A DNA stretch of 64,000 bases, from positions 1 to 64,000 of the forward strand of contig CAZBUK010000004.1 of NCBI GenBank assembly GCA_964495085.1, in the 5' to 3' direction. The DNA is from CAZBUK01 sp964495085. Lineage in GTDB: Bacteria > Bacteroidota > Ignavibacteria > T3Sed10-11. Both the position numbers and the translations under genes were made by a program. Shown here piece after piece: positions 26,476 through 34,335 of this stretch (positions are counted from its first letter, which is position 1; every line of letters starts with the position of its first letter). Below the pieces are notes generated by a model. That model was not told where the DNA came from. It was given only the letters and a program-made list of their open reading frames with translations, and did not search any database.

Positions 26476-27111
26476 ATGTCCGTTTTCCAATCAGCAGTTA
26501 CACCCTAATTCATCCCTGAAACCGGCGATTTCAAGGAAATACGACCGGGAAAAAGTCGGAAAGCAGTGGGAGAAATCGGACCGATCTTCTGTAGTGGGGG
26601 AATTATGTGCCGTCTCAGTTCGTAATAATTAATCCTTTCGAAGTCTCAAAAATTTTGTTGCATTTTACTCTCTAATTTTGTAACATTTCTCACAAAATTT
26701 TCCTGATACCCGAAATACGAAGCGATGTGCCGACTACGTATTCCCGGAACACAATCTTCTTACGAGAAATAGAGATAAGCCGATTCAATATACACTTCGT
26801 TCAATTCTCACCGACCAAGCTGGAAAAAATGAATTAATAGATTCTCAAACCATGCGTTACACTTTTCCATTAAAACAATCTGTTTAAATCCCGTATCAGA
26901 ACCATGTCGTCCCGCTCGGAGTATCTCAGCATAACTCCGACCGGAGCCCTGTAACCAAACATCTTTTTAAAGTGACGTAAAGAGCGGATTTTTCGTGGTT
27001 TCGGTCAGAAGAACCATCCTGCAATCTCATTCGCGCTGCCTTGCTACCCGACATAATCGATAAGAGCCGTACACTCTGATCACTGCATCACGTTCGTGAA
27101 GGGAGAGTATT
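26476..27111. other. Intergenic stretch without a visible gene
   Basis: About 640 bases after argR. It is AT-rich, with an inverted AAAATTTTGT/ACAAAATTTT pair around 26648-26701. I see no coding sequence or RNA gene. The end must hold the promoter of the envelope operon that begins at 27112; GGGAG lies close before that start. Confidence 0.5.
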
Positions 27112-27867
27112 ATGGAAGATGTTTTGCTGGCATTGGGTATATTCGTCGCGATCATCGCAATTCTTATCGGTCTGAGAGCGAAAGTCGGAGATAAGTTTGA
27201 GATAAAGAATTCCGATATCCTGATGGCCCTGATACCGATCGCATTTTGGCTTGTCCTGACGGGCAAGATAAAGATTGTCGAATTCGGCGGATTTAAAGTC
27301 GAGGCTGCATTCAGAGAAGCTTCACAGGCTTCAGTATCTCCGCAGATCACGCCCATGAAGCTGCCGGTCGAACCGCTTACCATGGACCCGAAAACGGGCG
27401 TCGATCAGATTCCGAAGCTGCTGCAGAATAAAACAAAAGCATTGGTCTTCCAGCTCGGATACGGCGGATATTACGGCCCTGCGATAGAGGAATATGTACT
27501 TCGATTGACCGAATTTCCGTATCTCCGGTATATCATTATCCAGCATCGGGACGGAACTTTTGCGGGCATTGCGGATGCGGAAGCTCTTGCAGCGCAATTT
27601 AAAACTCAGCCGGGTCAGAGCGCGCGTCAGCTCGAAAGGGGCCTCGTCGAATCAAATCTGGCTGTATTGGCGGAACTCCCCGGATTTTTACCGGCTGAAC
27701 ATGCGATACAGGAGAACATAGAAATCCAGCATGCGTTGGAAAAGCTTGAAGATCTGAAACGCGAAACCCTCCCCGTCGTCGATTCAAACGGCAGGTTTAT
27801 CGGGATCGCCGAACGTACACAGCTCGTCTCGAGTATGATCCTCGACGTTGCGAGAAGAGTCAAATAA
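27112..27867 (+). CDS. Membrane-anchored CBS-like protein
   Basis: 251 residues. Two hydrophobic helices at about 4-22 and 39-53 are separated by a short charged loop. A cytoplasmic or periplasmic part follows, which reads like a degenerate pair of CBS modules: VDQIPKLLQNKTKALVFQLG to RYIIIQHRDGTFAGIADAEA, then IQHALEKLEDLKRETLPVVD with SNGRFIGIAERTQL. CBS pairs usually bind adenine nucleotides. It is the first gene of a six-gene run, and GGGAG sits seven bases before the start. The CBS call comes from motif shape only, so I hold it with moderate confidence. Confidence 0.6.
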   Translation: MEDVLLALGIFVAIIAILIGLRAKVGDKFEIKNSDILMALIPIAFWLVLTGKIKIVEFGGFKVEAAFREASQASVSPQITPMKLPVEPLTMDPKTGVDQIPKLLQNKTKALVFQLGYGGYYGPAIEEYVLRLTEFPYLRYIIIQHRDGTFAGIADAEALAAQFKTQPGQSARQLERGLVESNLAVLAELPGFLPAEHAIQENIEIQHALEKLEDLKRETLPVVDSNGRFIGIAERTQLVSSMILDVARRVK

Positions 27868-27880
27868 CCACGGAGACAGC

Positions 27881-29182
27881 ATGGCAGAAAGTGTATATAT
27901 CCCGCTCGCCCCCCTCCTCACGCTTCTGGGTATCATGCTCACATTGGCGTTGGTAGTCGAACGTTTAATGATGGTCCTGAACTGGCTCATCACACGGCTG
28001 ATCGTTGTACGCTCCAATGTCGAATGGCATGTCCCGGAGGAAAAAACGGAGAGCATATTGAACGCCGAACGCGCGCTTCGCGAGGAGACGCTTATCCGGG
28101 ACGGTTCCGATTTCGTTGTCCGTGCAGATGCCGATCCGCGGGAGATCGTTCCTCACCAGGACGCTCCGCAGGAGGAATCGAGGTTCGATGTAAAGAAGTT
28201 CACCATTGCGGATAAGGTAACCGTCATCAAGGAATTCTGGATCCAGCTCCTGGGAACCACTGTTGCGATCATCGGATGCTCCTTCATGAAGTTTTCGATA
28301 TGGCCTATGGTGACGTGGCCGCAGCGATTCGCGGAGCACGGCGAGGGGCTCGAGGACGTCTCATCCCAGCCATGGGAGTATGTCGTCACGGGTATCATTA
28401 TCGGCGCGGGAAGCAAGCCCGTTTATTTCTTAATGAATTTCCTCATCAACAGACGCATTACCGTCGCGAAAGACGAAATAAAAGAAGAAGCCACAGAACA
28501 CATTATTGAAATGAAACCGCGCGGCGAACCGACGGCTGCAGAGCCTTCGACCCCCCGGCTCAGCGGAAACATAGAGGAGATCGTCGGATTCCAATACGAC
28601 GGCGGCAACCGGCCTACGCGAATCGAACACACACATGCGAGGAAGAAGAAGATAGATATGATCGTTTACCATCACACTGCGATGCATTCCGATGCCCCCT
28701 TCGAAGAACTCATCAATGAATTCGACAGGAAAGGATGGCTCACCGGGTACCACTGTGTCGTGATGAAGGACGGAACGATACGCGTGCTCACCCGGTGGGA
28801 CAGGATCGGAAGCCACGCGCTCGGATATAACGACCGGTCGCTGGGTATTGCCTTCCAGGGAAATTTCGAACCGGATCCCTCGGTACCGTTTTCAAACGCC
28901 AACGGCAGACTCGGCATACTGTACCCGACCTCACCGCAGCTCGACGCGGCAGCCCGGGTGGTCTCTCTCTGGAATCAACTCTACAAGGTGAAGCTCGACT
29001 TTAACAACTCGATAGTACCGCATAACAAGCTCGCCGCAAAGGCATGTCCGGGGAGCAATTTCCCCCACGACAGTTTCAAGACGCTGATCAAGGACAGGAT
29101 CCAATCCTGGAAGAACGACACAGAATTTCCGACAGCGCTCAAGCGGTTCAAATCCATCCCCATGGTAACAAATCAGGCCTGA
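27881..29182 (+). CDS. Membrane-anchored N-acetylmuramoyl-L-alanine amidase (Amidase_2/PGRP type)
   Basis: 433 residues from the ATG at 27881 (GGAG upstream); the frame opens earlier at 27848. The N-terminal about 200 residues hold three hydrophobic helices (about 11-40, 120-140 and 165-185), with ERLMMVLNWLI after the first and GAGSKPVYFLMNFLINRR after the third. The C-terminal domain is a zinc amidase: MIVYHHTA, WLTGYHCVVMKDGTI, RSLGIAFQGNFEP and VPHNKLAAKACPG, which give the zinc His, His and Cys. It should cut the amide between muramic acid and the stem peptide while tethered to the inner membrane. The first half appears in the gene after next as a separate protein. Confidence 0.8.
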   Translation: MAESVYIPLAPLLTLLGIMLTLALVVERLMMVLNWLITRLIVVRSNVEWHVPEEKTESILNAERALREETLIRDGSDFVVRADADPREIVPHQDAPQEESRFDVKKFTIADKVTVIKEFWIQLLGTTVAIIGCSFMKFSIWPMVTWPQRFAEHGEGLEDVSSQPWEYVVTGIIIGAGSKPVYFLMNFLINRRITVAKDEIKEEATEHIIEMKPRGEPTAAEPSTPRLSGNIEEIVGFQYDGGNRPTRIEHTHARKKKIDMIVYHHTAMHSDAPFEELINEFDRKGWLTGYHCVVMKDGTIRVLTRWDRIGSHALGYNDRSLGIAFQGNFEPDPSVPFSNANGRLGILYPTSPQLDAAARVVSLWNQLYKVKLDFNNSIVPHNKLAAKACPGSNFPHDSFKTLIKDRIQSWKNDTEFPTALKRFKSIPMVTNQA

Positions 29183-29186
29183 CAAT

Positions 29187-29744
29187 ATGGAATCGAACAC
29201 ACAGGTTGTTACATTTATTACCTACGTCTTTTTTATGTATCTGATCCTGGCAATCGCCATCGAGAGAACGATCGAGATTCTCATTTCGGTATATAATTAT
29301 ACCGAATTCAAGCACGGATGGGAGAGATGGTGGAACGGCATCGCCGAGAAACTCCGCAAACGATACGACCGTATGTCGGCATACAGATCAGCCGACAGTC
29401 CCGGAAAGAACAACCTGATAAACCGTCTCCTGTGGAAGGTCATAACCGAGAAACCGTATGAGGGGGGGAAGGAGGTCATCTCGGCGGATCTGATCCGCTT
29501 GCAATACATCCGCGTCGGTGCGCGCGTAGCGGCGATAGCGCTCGCTGCCGTTCTGGTCGCCGCCCTGCAGCTCGATTTCATCGCCGTCGTCGAACTTGCC
29601 ATGCCGGATGCCGCCAAGCTCGCTCCGGTTACCGACTATGCCTCGGTCAGATTTATTCTGACCGCGGTCGCGCTGTCGATCGGGTCCGAACCGCTGCACC
29701 AGATCATCAGCAAGATCGAAAAACGGGCGGCAGGGAAAAAATAA
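29187..29744 (+). CDS. Three-helix membrane protein, paralogue of the amidase membrane part
   Basis: 185 residues, no known family. Hydrophobic helices lie at about 8-27, 110-132 and 148-165. The sequence LILAIAIERTIEILIS after helix 1 parallels LTLALVVERLMMVLNW of the amidase gene, and VALSIGSEPLHQIISKIEKR at the end parallels IIIGAGSKPVYFLMNFLINR. Segment order and spacing are the same, so I infer common descent of the two membrane modules. The start is four bases after the amidase stop. It may form a hetero-oligomer with the amidase protein. Function unknown. Confidence 0.7.
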   Translation: MESNTQVVTFITYVFFMYLILAIAIERTIEILISVYNYTEFKHGWERWWNGIAEKLRKRYDRMSAYRSADSPGKNNLINRLLWKVITEKPYEGGKEVISADLIRLQYIRVGARVAAIALAAVLVAALQLDFIAVVELAMPDAAKLAPVTDYASVRFILTAVALSIGSEPLHQIISKIEKRAAGKK

Positions 29745-29765
29745 ACAACCGCGAAGGGACCTCAT

Positions 29766-30209
29766 ATGAATTTTTTTAAACCCTCATTTCTTGAATGGGG
29801 CGATATTCTGTTTATCGTCATTTTTATCGTGGTCGCGATCGCTTTTTTGCGCGAGTTCAGGTTGACGAGCAAATACTCATGGGTGGTGCTGGCAGGCATG
29901 GTCGCGTTCGGCGGTTTGTTCGTCTTCCAGGCATGGCGCAGAAAGAAGATGCTCGAACAGTTTGAAAAACGTGAGAAAGAGTTGCGGAAGCTCGAGGAAC
30001 ATTATGAATCGCTCAAACGTGCAAATGCAATTTCCGCGGAAGCCTATGAGCGGGCGAAAGCCGATCTCGAAAGGACGAAAGTGGAGGCCGGCCTGGCGAT
30101 TCTGAGAGCCGACGAGGAACTGGACGAGCGATTGAAAGAAATAGAGGCAGAATACGCTGATCTGAGCGTCGAAGAATCCGTAGCGAAAATAAAAGAGGCG
30201 TTGCGATGA
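29766..30209 (+). CDS. Two-helix membrane protein with long coiled coil
   Basis: 147 residues. Helices at about 12-28 and 38-55 form a hairpin, and the remainder (about 60-147) is a highly charged coiled coil rich in Glu, Lys, Arg and Leu heptads (KMLEQFEKREKELRKLEEHY). No enzyme motif is seen. The shape resembles an inner-membrane anchor with a rod reaching into the cytoplasm or periplasm. It starts 21 bases after the previous gene and overlaps the next by 4 nt, so it is firmly part of the run. Confidence 0.7.
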   Translation: MNFFKPSFLEWGDILFIVIFIVVAIAFLREFRLTSKYSWVVLAGMVAFGGLFVFQAWRRKKMLEQFEKREKELRKLEEHYESLKRANAISAEAYERAKADLERTKVEAGLAILRADEELDERLKEIEAEYADLSVEESVAKIKEALR

Positions 30210-30763
30210 AATCCACCCTTGTACTGTTTGTCGTCCTGTTCGGCTGCTCCGCCATGTTCGGACAGGAAGTGACCGTCCATGTAGATGCCGAGCCGATCCT
30301 CACCCGGGAGATCGAACCGGGCGTCTGGTTCGTCAAACTGGGCGATGAAGACTATTTACTGCTCCGCAGGTCGGCAGTCGACGCCCTGACGCGGCGAATC
30401 GACTCGTTGCGCGCAGTCGTCGAGCATAATCAAAAAATCATAGCTGCGCAGGATACGCTCTTATCCTCGTACAGGATCTATGAAGAGAGAGCCGACTCGC
30501 ATATCGTCGTCCAGCAGGCTCTGTATGCGGTAGCGGACAGTTTATACCGCGGATACCGCGATCTGTATGCAGACTTAAAACGATTTACCGGAAGATCGAC
30601 GTATTCGCTTACGGCAGGAGCGGGACTCGTGTATCTCCGCGGCAACACATGGAAACCGGTTGCCATGGTGGGATTCGGATTCGGAAACTGGGTAGGCCAG
30701 TACCAGATCGGGAGCGGATATCATGGAGTCGTTGCAGGTTTTCGGCTCCCGTTCGGTTTTTAG
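30206..30763 (+). CDS. Exported coiled-coil protein with C-terminal beta segment
   Basis: 185 residues, no recognised family. A signal peptide (about 1-19, ending MFGQ) is followed by a short beta part (VTVHVDAEPILTREIEPGVW), then an Ala/Arg/Asp-rich helix with heptads (about 55-125), then a Gly- and aromatic-rich C-terminus (YSLTAGAGLVYLRG ... VVAGFRLPFGF) that looks like a few outer-membrane-type strands ending in Phe. Its start overlaps the preceding gene by 4 nt. It may bridge peptidoglycan or outer membrane to the coiled-coil membrane protein upstream. This is inference from shape. Confidence 0.65.
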   Translation: MKSTLVLFVVLFGCSAMFGQEVTVHVDAEPILTREIEPGVWFVKLGDEDYLLLRRSAVDALTRRIDSLRAVVEHNQKIIAAQDTLLSSYRIYEERADSHIVVQQALYAVADSLYRGYRDLYADLKRFTGRSTYSLTAGAGLVYLRGNTWKPVAMVGFGFGNWVGQYQIGSGYHGVVAGFRLPFGF

Positions 30764-30891
30764 CACGAGCAGGAATAACCGAACAGGCGATTAGCGGAAC
30801 AAAGTCCGGTTCATATGCACTTAGAGCAGCATCCCGCAAAACATAGTAACCCTTACATCCGATAATAAAAATAATTCAGGGAGATAAGATA

Positions 30892-31305
30892 ATGAAAGCG
30901 ACAGTTATTCCGATAGTGTTGGCCGTAGTCATAATGCTCGCGGTTGGGTTTTCGGTAGCGGATTCAGTAATAGCATCGCAGGCGGCATTTGCGGTGGAGC
31001 GGTTCGTTATAACAACCGGGATCGAAGACCGCGAGCCGGTCGATACGGTCGAAAGTTTTCCGAAAGGAACCGAACGCGCATATTGTTTTATCGAGGCACG
31101 CAACATCGGCGAGGATACGTTCGTAACGGTGACCTGGTATCATAACGACACCGAGACCGGGTCCATACAGCTGGACCTGCGCCAGGGTCAGCGATGGCGA
31201 ACCTACGCTTATAAGAACCTGCATCAGGGGAGCGGGACGTGGCGTGTCGAATTGAAAGATGCAAAGGGCAACATACTCGAGACCGCGAACTTTACGGTTC
31301 AATAA
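30892..31305 (+). CDS. Exported DUF2914 protein
   Basis: 137 residues. The N-terminus is a signal peptide or single anchor helix (about 4-25). The rest fits DUF2914: RFVITTGIEDREPVDTVESF, the Tyr-Cys pair (ERAYCFIEARNI), TVTWYHND, WRTYAYKNL, and the C-terminal GTWRVELKDAKGNILE. The family is a small periplasmic beta sandwich of unknown role, often fused to or placed near envelope proteins. It stands 128 bases after the previous gene on the same strand, so it may be the last gene of the operon or have its own promoter. Confidence 0.8.
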   Translation: MKATVIPIVLAVVIMLAVGFSVADSVIASQAAFAVERFVITTGIEDREPVDTVESFPKGTERAYCFIEARNIGEDTFVTVTWYHNDTETGSIQLDLRQGQRWRTYAYKNLHQGSGTWRVELKDAKGNILETANFTVQ

Positions 31306-31381
31306 GACGTATGTATCCGGATGCCGGTCGCCTTTCTGCAACATTGACAACCGGCATCCGAATGAGCTTGCCACCAATATC

Positions 31382-31402
31382 GCACGCTTACGGCGTGCTT
31401 TT
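31382..31402 (+). terminator. Probable terminator after the envelope operon
   Basis: GCACGC (31382-31387) pairs with GCGTGC (31393-31398), followed by TTTT. A longer perfect stem without a T run lies just before it: CGGATGCCGGT (31318-31328) with ACCGGCATCCG (31350-31360). Together they close the run that begins at 27112. Confidence 0.65.
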
Positions 31403-31509
31403 ACCCCAATGCTACTCATTCTCTCTATTACGTGCATAGTCATCGGGTTGTCATATTAAATTCTTTCCACGTCTCCGCTGCTAAATAGCCAGTATAATTC
31501 TAATCGTTA

Positions 31510-31528
31510 TTCACGCCGTAGGCGTGAA
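31510..31528. repeat. REP-like 8-bp hairpin
   Basis: TTCACGCC (31510-31517), loop GTA, GGCGTGAA (31521-31528). The stem is perfect with a 3-base loop and no T run. It is related in sequence to the terminator stem at 31382-31398. Confidence 0.55.
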
Positions 31529-31704
31529 ATATCGGTAGCATATCAATCTCCATTTATCGCGGCATAAGAGAATCACCAATCTCGAAGGGAATGCTCATTC
31601 GGGGGAGCGTGGGCAGGAGCAGTTCCGGGCTATCGGACAAAGAACCGATTAATTCGAGGGAATTTCCCGGAAAATAGTATTGTACGCTCAAGATAAAATA
31701 ATTA

Positions 31705-31812
31705 GTTCTCACGGAAAAAGTCAGGCTTCGACGCAGTTTATACCGCCTTGGCGGGGCTCAACTTGATTCCGACAAGTCGGGGAGGAGTGACCATTAGTTT
31801 TTCACCGGGAAC
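31705..31812. mobile_element. Palindromic mini-element, copy 1
   Basis: The element starts GTTCTCACGGAAAAAGTC and ends in GTTTTTCACCGGGAAC, the imperfect reverse complement. It holds inner hairpins around GCCTTGGCGGGGC and CCGACAAGTCGG. The first 25 bases match, in reverse, the end of the element at 53769-53883, and the termini also match the inverted pair at 59106-59163. It has no coding capacity, which is the picture of a MITE-like repeat. Confidence 0.6.
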
Positions 31813-31835
31813 GAATCAGAGCAGGGGGAAAAAAT

Positions 31836-32039
31836 AACCCCATCCCGGGAGGAAAGGATGGGGTTTAGTAGAGTGCTTGAGGATTTTGAGTGGTTTACAA
31901 CGGGTATCGCTCAAGAACCCGTTGTCTGTTTCATGAGTCTAGAGACTCACTCACGTTCACAGTCCAAGGTACAACCGGAATTTGTGAACATCGTGAGCAC
32001 AGAAACCTCATACAGCGAGGTCTGCTATATTAATTAGCA
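31836..32039. other. Array of six consecutive hairpins, possible structured RNA
   Basis: Stems in order: AACCCCATCC/GGATGGGGTT (31836-31865, 10 bp), ACAACGGGT/ACCCGTTGT (31897-31925, 9 bp), TGAGTCT/AGACTCA (31934-31949), GTTCACA/TGTGAAC (31955-31989), ACCTC/GAGGT (32005-32021) and TGCTA/TAGCA (32023-32039). All are perfect. The array lies between convergent genes and codes for nothing. It does not fit tRNA, tmRNA, 6S or SRP RNA. It may be an unrecognised small RNA or a degraded palindrome array, and the strand cannot be told. Confidence 0.4.
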
Positions 32040-32209
32040 AGAGTTGTGCCAAAAAACTGTTCATACCGGACTCAAGAATATATCAAATTTTCGACACTAT
32101 TTTCGGGGAGGAGTACTTTATAGGAACATAATTTCTTAAAAACAAGAGAATGGTTTCTTAATTTTGAGATAACCTGAATCCATTCGAATCTCGCAATATT
32201 AGCTGATAT

Positions 32210-33430
32210 TCAGTCGTAGAACCAGGGAAGGAGATGTACTTCAACCATATCCCCTTTCTCAAGTCGCTCTTTTTCTGCAGGAAATACTATTATACAGTTC
32301 GATTTGGCAAATGTGCTTAGCATATGCGATTCCTGCTTTAAAAACGGAACAACCGCCTTTGTTCCGCCGAACCATGAGAGGTACCCCCTCACAAATTCCA
32401 GCCGTCCGATACGTTTGGAAAGCGGCGATTCAAGTTGTGCCTGGAGGTTTTGCAGGAGTACGGCCCGTCGGCCTGACATGGACAGAATGGCAGGGAGAAT
32501 GAGTTCGTAGAACAGGACGCCGACAAATACAGGGTTTCCCGGAAGTCCGAATACTATTTTAGATCCGAGTGTACCGAAGAATACGGGTTTGTCCGGATTC
32601 AGAGCTATTTCCCAGAAATGTTGCTCTACTCCAAGCTCTTTGAATATCGGACTGATAACGTTATATTCCGCGATAGAGGATCCTCCCGTTACGATCACAA
32701 CGTCCGAGGATTCTATCGATTTCGAAACGGCGTAGAGTAATTTCTCCCGGTTGTCGGGAACACGCTCGATCAGTTGCACATCGAGATCGAGCTTATCGAG
32801 CGCACAGGAGAGGAAAAACGCATTCGAGTCTCTGACCTTCCCGTCGTCTGCCGGTTGGGAGACATCGATCAGCTCGTCCCCGGTTGTAACGACCGCGATA
32901 CGCGGTTTTTTATGTACCGATACCGAAGAATAGCCGAGGGTTGCGAGCATCGCGACCGAACCGGGTGTGACAATCGTTCCCGCATCGAGCACACCGTCGC
33001 CCGGCTTCAGCTCACCCCCTTTAAATCTCACATAATCGCCGCTTTCAACCGCATATGATGTATATATTCCTGATTCTTCCACTTGTACATATTCCATGGG
33101 AATGACCGCATCCGTTCCCTGTGGTAGCATTGCCCCTGTCATTACCAGAGCAGTTTGACCGGATTTGAGCGTAATGTCGGTCCGGGCGCCGGCCACCACT
33201 TTAGCCGCCACTTTCAACCTGACTGCGGCGGCCGGCGAAGCGTTCTGCACATCCGCGGCATTCACCGCATAACCGTCGATCGCCGATAAATTAAAAGGGG
33301 GGTGTTCTTCCGTCGCTAGGATCGGTTTTGCAAGCGAATAACCGAGCGCCTGACGGATCGATAACACTTCGGCGGGCAGCTTTTGAGTTTTTGTAATGAC
33401 TATATCAAGGGCATCATGAAAAGATATCAT
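32210..33430 (-). CDS. moeA: Molybdopterin molybdenumtransferase
   Basis: 406 residues, normal length. MoeA inserts molybdate into adenylylated molybdopterin to finish the molybdenum cofactor. Domain order is right: PPFNLSAIDGYAVNAADV near the start, then TGAMLPQGTDAVIPMEY, the MogA-like core with TTGDELID, and DSNAFFL, VTGGSS and GLPGNPVFVGVLF, with a C-terminal beta domain. GAGG sits four bases before the ATG at 33430. It is divergent from the fur-feo operon (173 bases apart) and has no other molybdenum genes nearby. Confidence 0.94.
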   Translation of the reverse strand: MISFHDALDIVITKTQKLPAEVLSIRQALGYSLAKPILATEEHPPFNLSAIDGYAVNAADVQNASPAAAVRLKVAAKVVAGARTDITLKSGQTALVMTGAMLPQGTDAVIPMEYVQVEESGIYTSYAVESGDYVRFKGGELKPGDGVLDAGTIVTPGSVAMLATLGYSSVSVHKKPRIAVVTTGDELIDVSQPADDGKVRDSNAFFLSCALDKLDLDVQLIERVPDNREKLLYAVSKSIESSDVVIVTGGSSIAEYNVISPIFKELGVEQHFWEIALNPDKPVFFGTLGSKIVFGLPGNPVFVGVLFYELILPAILSMSGRRAVLLQNLQAQLESPLSKRIGRLEFVRGYLSWFGGTKAVVPFLKQESHMLSTFAKSNCIIVFPAEKERLEKGDMVEVHLLPWFYD

Positions 33431-33544
33431 ACGTCCTCATACGAAAATACGAACGAGTTTTTCGGATACGCGGTTGGAATTAATAAACTTCGGAATATAC
33501 AAAAAAAAGAGAAAAGATGCGGCTGTATGAAACCGGATACCCAC

Positions 33545-33589
33545 TTGACATCGGAAACTTTAATGTCTATATTTAGACTAAATCTAAAT
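33545..33589 (+). promoter_or_regulatory. Promoter with overlapping metal-regulator operator for the iron operon
   Basis: A near-consensus sigma-70 promoter: TTGACA (33545-33550), 17 bases, TATATT (33568-33573). The palindrome ATTTAGACTAAATCTAAAT (33571-33589) covers the end of the -10 and the start region; its 7-base arms are exact reverse complements. This form resembles Fur- or DtxR/MntR-type boxes. As fur is the first gene downstream (start 33604), autoregulation and iron control of the whole run are likely. Confidence 0.75.
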
Positions 33590-33603
33590 AAGAAGATGAG
33601 ACT

Positions 33604-34044
33604 ATGAGCCAAATAGCGCCAGCCCGTGAAACCTTCGAGCGATATCTCAAGAAAGAGAACTATCGTATCACCCCCGAAAGATTTACCATCTTGGATGCAG
33701 TTATGGAAAGCGAGGGGCATTTCGATGCCGAAGAGTTATACTTCATCCTCAAATCGGGCGGTAAAAAAGTCTCGAGGGCGACTGTCTATAATACCCTCGA
33801 ATTGCTTCTCGACAGCGGCTTAATCTCCAAATATCGGTTCGGTGAAAATCAATCCCGATACGAGAAGATTCACGGCCGCGCACACCACCACCATCTAATC
33901 TGTCTCTCCTGCGGCGATATTATCGAATTTACGAATGAGAAACTGAACAAGATGGCGACGGATATCTGCAAAGTAAACAAATTCAGACCGAACACAACTT
34001 CGTTTCAGGTTTACGGAACCTGCGAGAAGTGCCAGACGGATTAA
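33604..34044 (+). CDS. fur: Fur-family metal-responsive repressor
   Basis: 146 residues. The winged helix covers about 1-85 (NYRITPERFTILDAVMESEG, then SRATVYNTLELLLDSGLISK). The metal-binding dimer domain follows, with HGRAHHHHLICLSCG and the C-terminal CEKC pair forming the structural zinc site. It could be Fur, PerR or Zur, but the feoA-feoB genes directly after it favour Fur. The start follows the promoter/operator at 33545-33589 by 14 bases, so the leader is very short. The gap to feoA is 15 bases. Confidence 0.9.
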   Translation: MSQIAPARETFERYLKKENYRITPERFTILDAVMESEGHFDAEELYFILKSGGKKVSRATVYNTLELLLDSGLISKYRFGENQSRYEKIHGRAHHHHLICLSCGDIIEFTNEKLNKMATDICKVNKFRPNTTSFQVYGTCEKCQTD

Positions 34045-34059
34045 TGTATTGAGCCGAGC

Positions 34060-34335
34060 ATGTCAACCATCAAACCAATCCCCCTATCACGAATTAAATC
34101 CGGTACCTATGTTACCGTTGTAACCATTCCCGACGGCGATTTCAAAGCACAATTTATCCGGTTCGGTATCCATGAAGGTGAACGGATCTTATGTCTCACC
34201 AGGCTTCCGGGCGGAACTCTGATCATTCAGAAAAACAGACAGGAAATTGCAATCGGTCCGGGACTGACCTCCAGGATACTCGTCGACGCCTCCCATCATC
34301 CCGTAGGATCCGGTAACGCGAAGCGAGTGATATGA
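34060..34335 (+). CDS. feoA: Ferrous iron transport protein A
   Basis: 91 residues, a small SH3-like beta barrel that sits on the cytoplasmic side of FeoB and supports its activity. Family features are the PLSRIKSGTYVTVVTIP opening, FIRFGIHEGERI, and the late IQKNRQEIAIGPGLTSRI strand. It overlaps feoB by 4 nt (ATGA), so the two are translationally coupled. Confidence 0.93.
   Translation: MSTIKPIPLSRIKSGTYVTVVTIPDGDFKAQFIRFGIHEGERILCLTRLPGGTLIIQKNRQEIAIGPGLTSRILVDASHHPVGSGNAKRVI

Noticed and set aside
27881..30763. Phage lysis cassette (holin, endolysin, spanins)
   Set aside because: The shapes are loosely alike, but the amidase is membrane-anchored with a large extra domain, the proteins are too large for holin/spanin, and there are no phage genes around. 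Kept only as a weak alternative.
31830..32040. tmRNA, 6S RNA or SRP RNA in the hairpin array
   Set aside because: None of their conserved parts (tRNA-like ends, central bubble, SRP tetraloop) is present; only the series of simple stems is.
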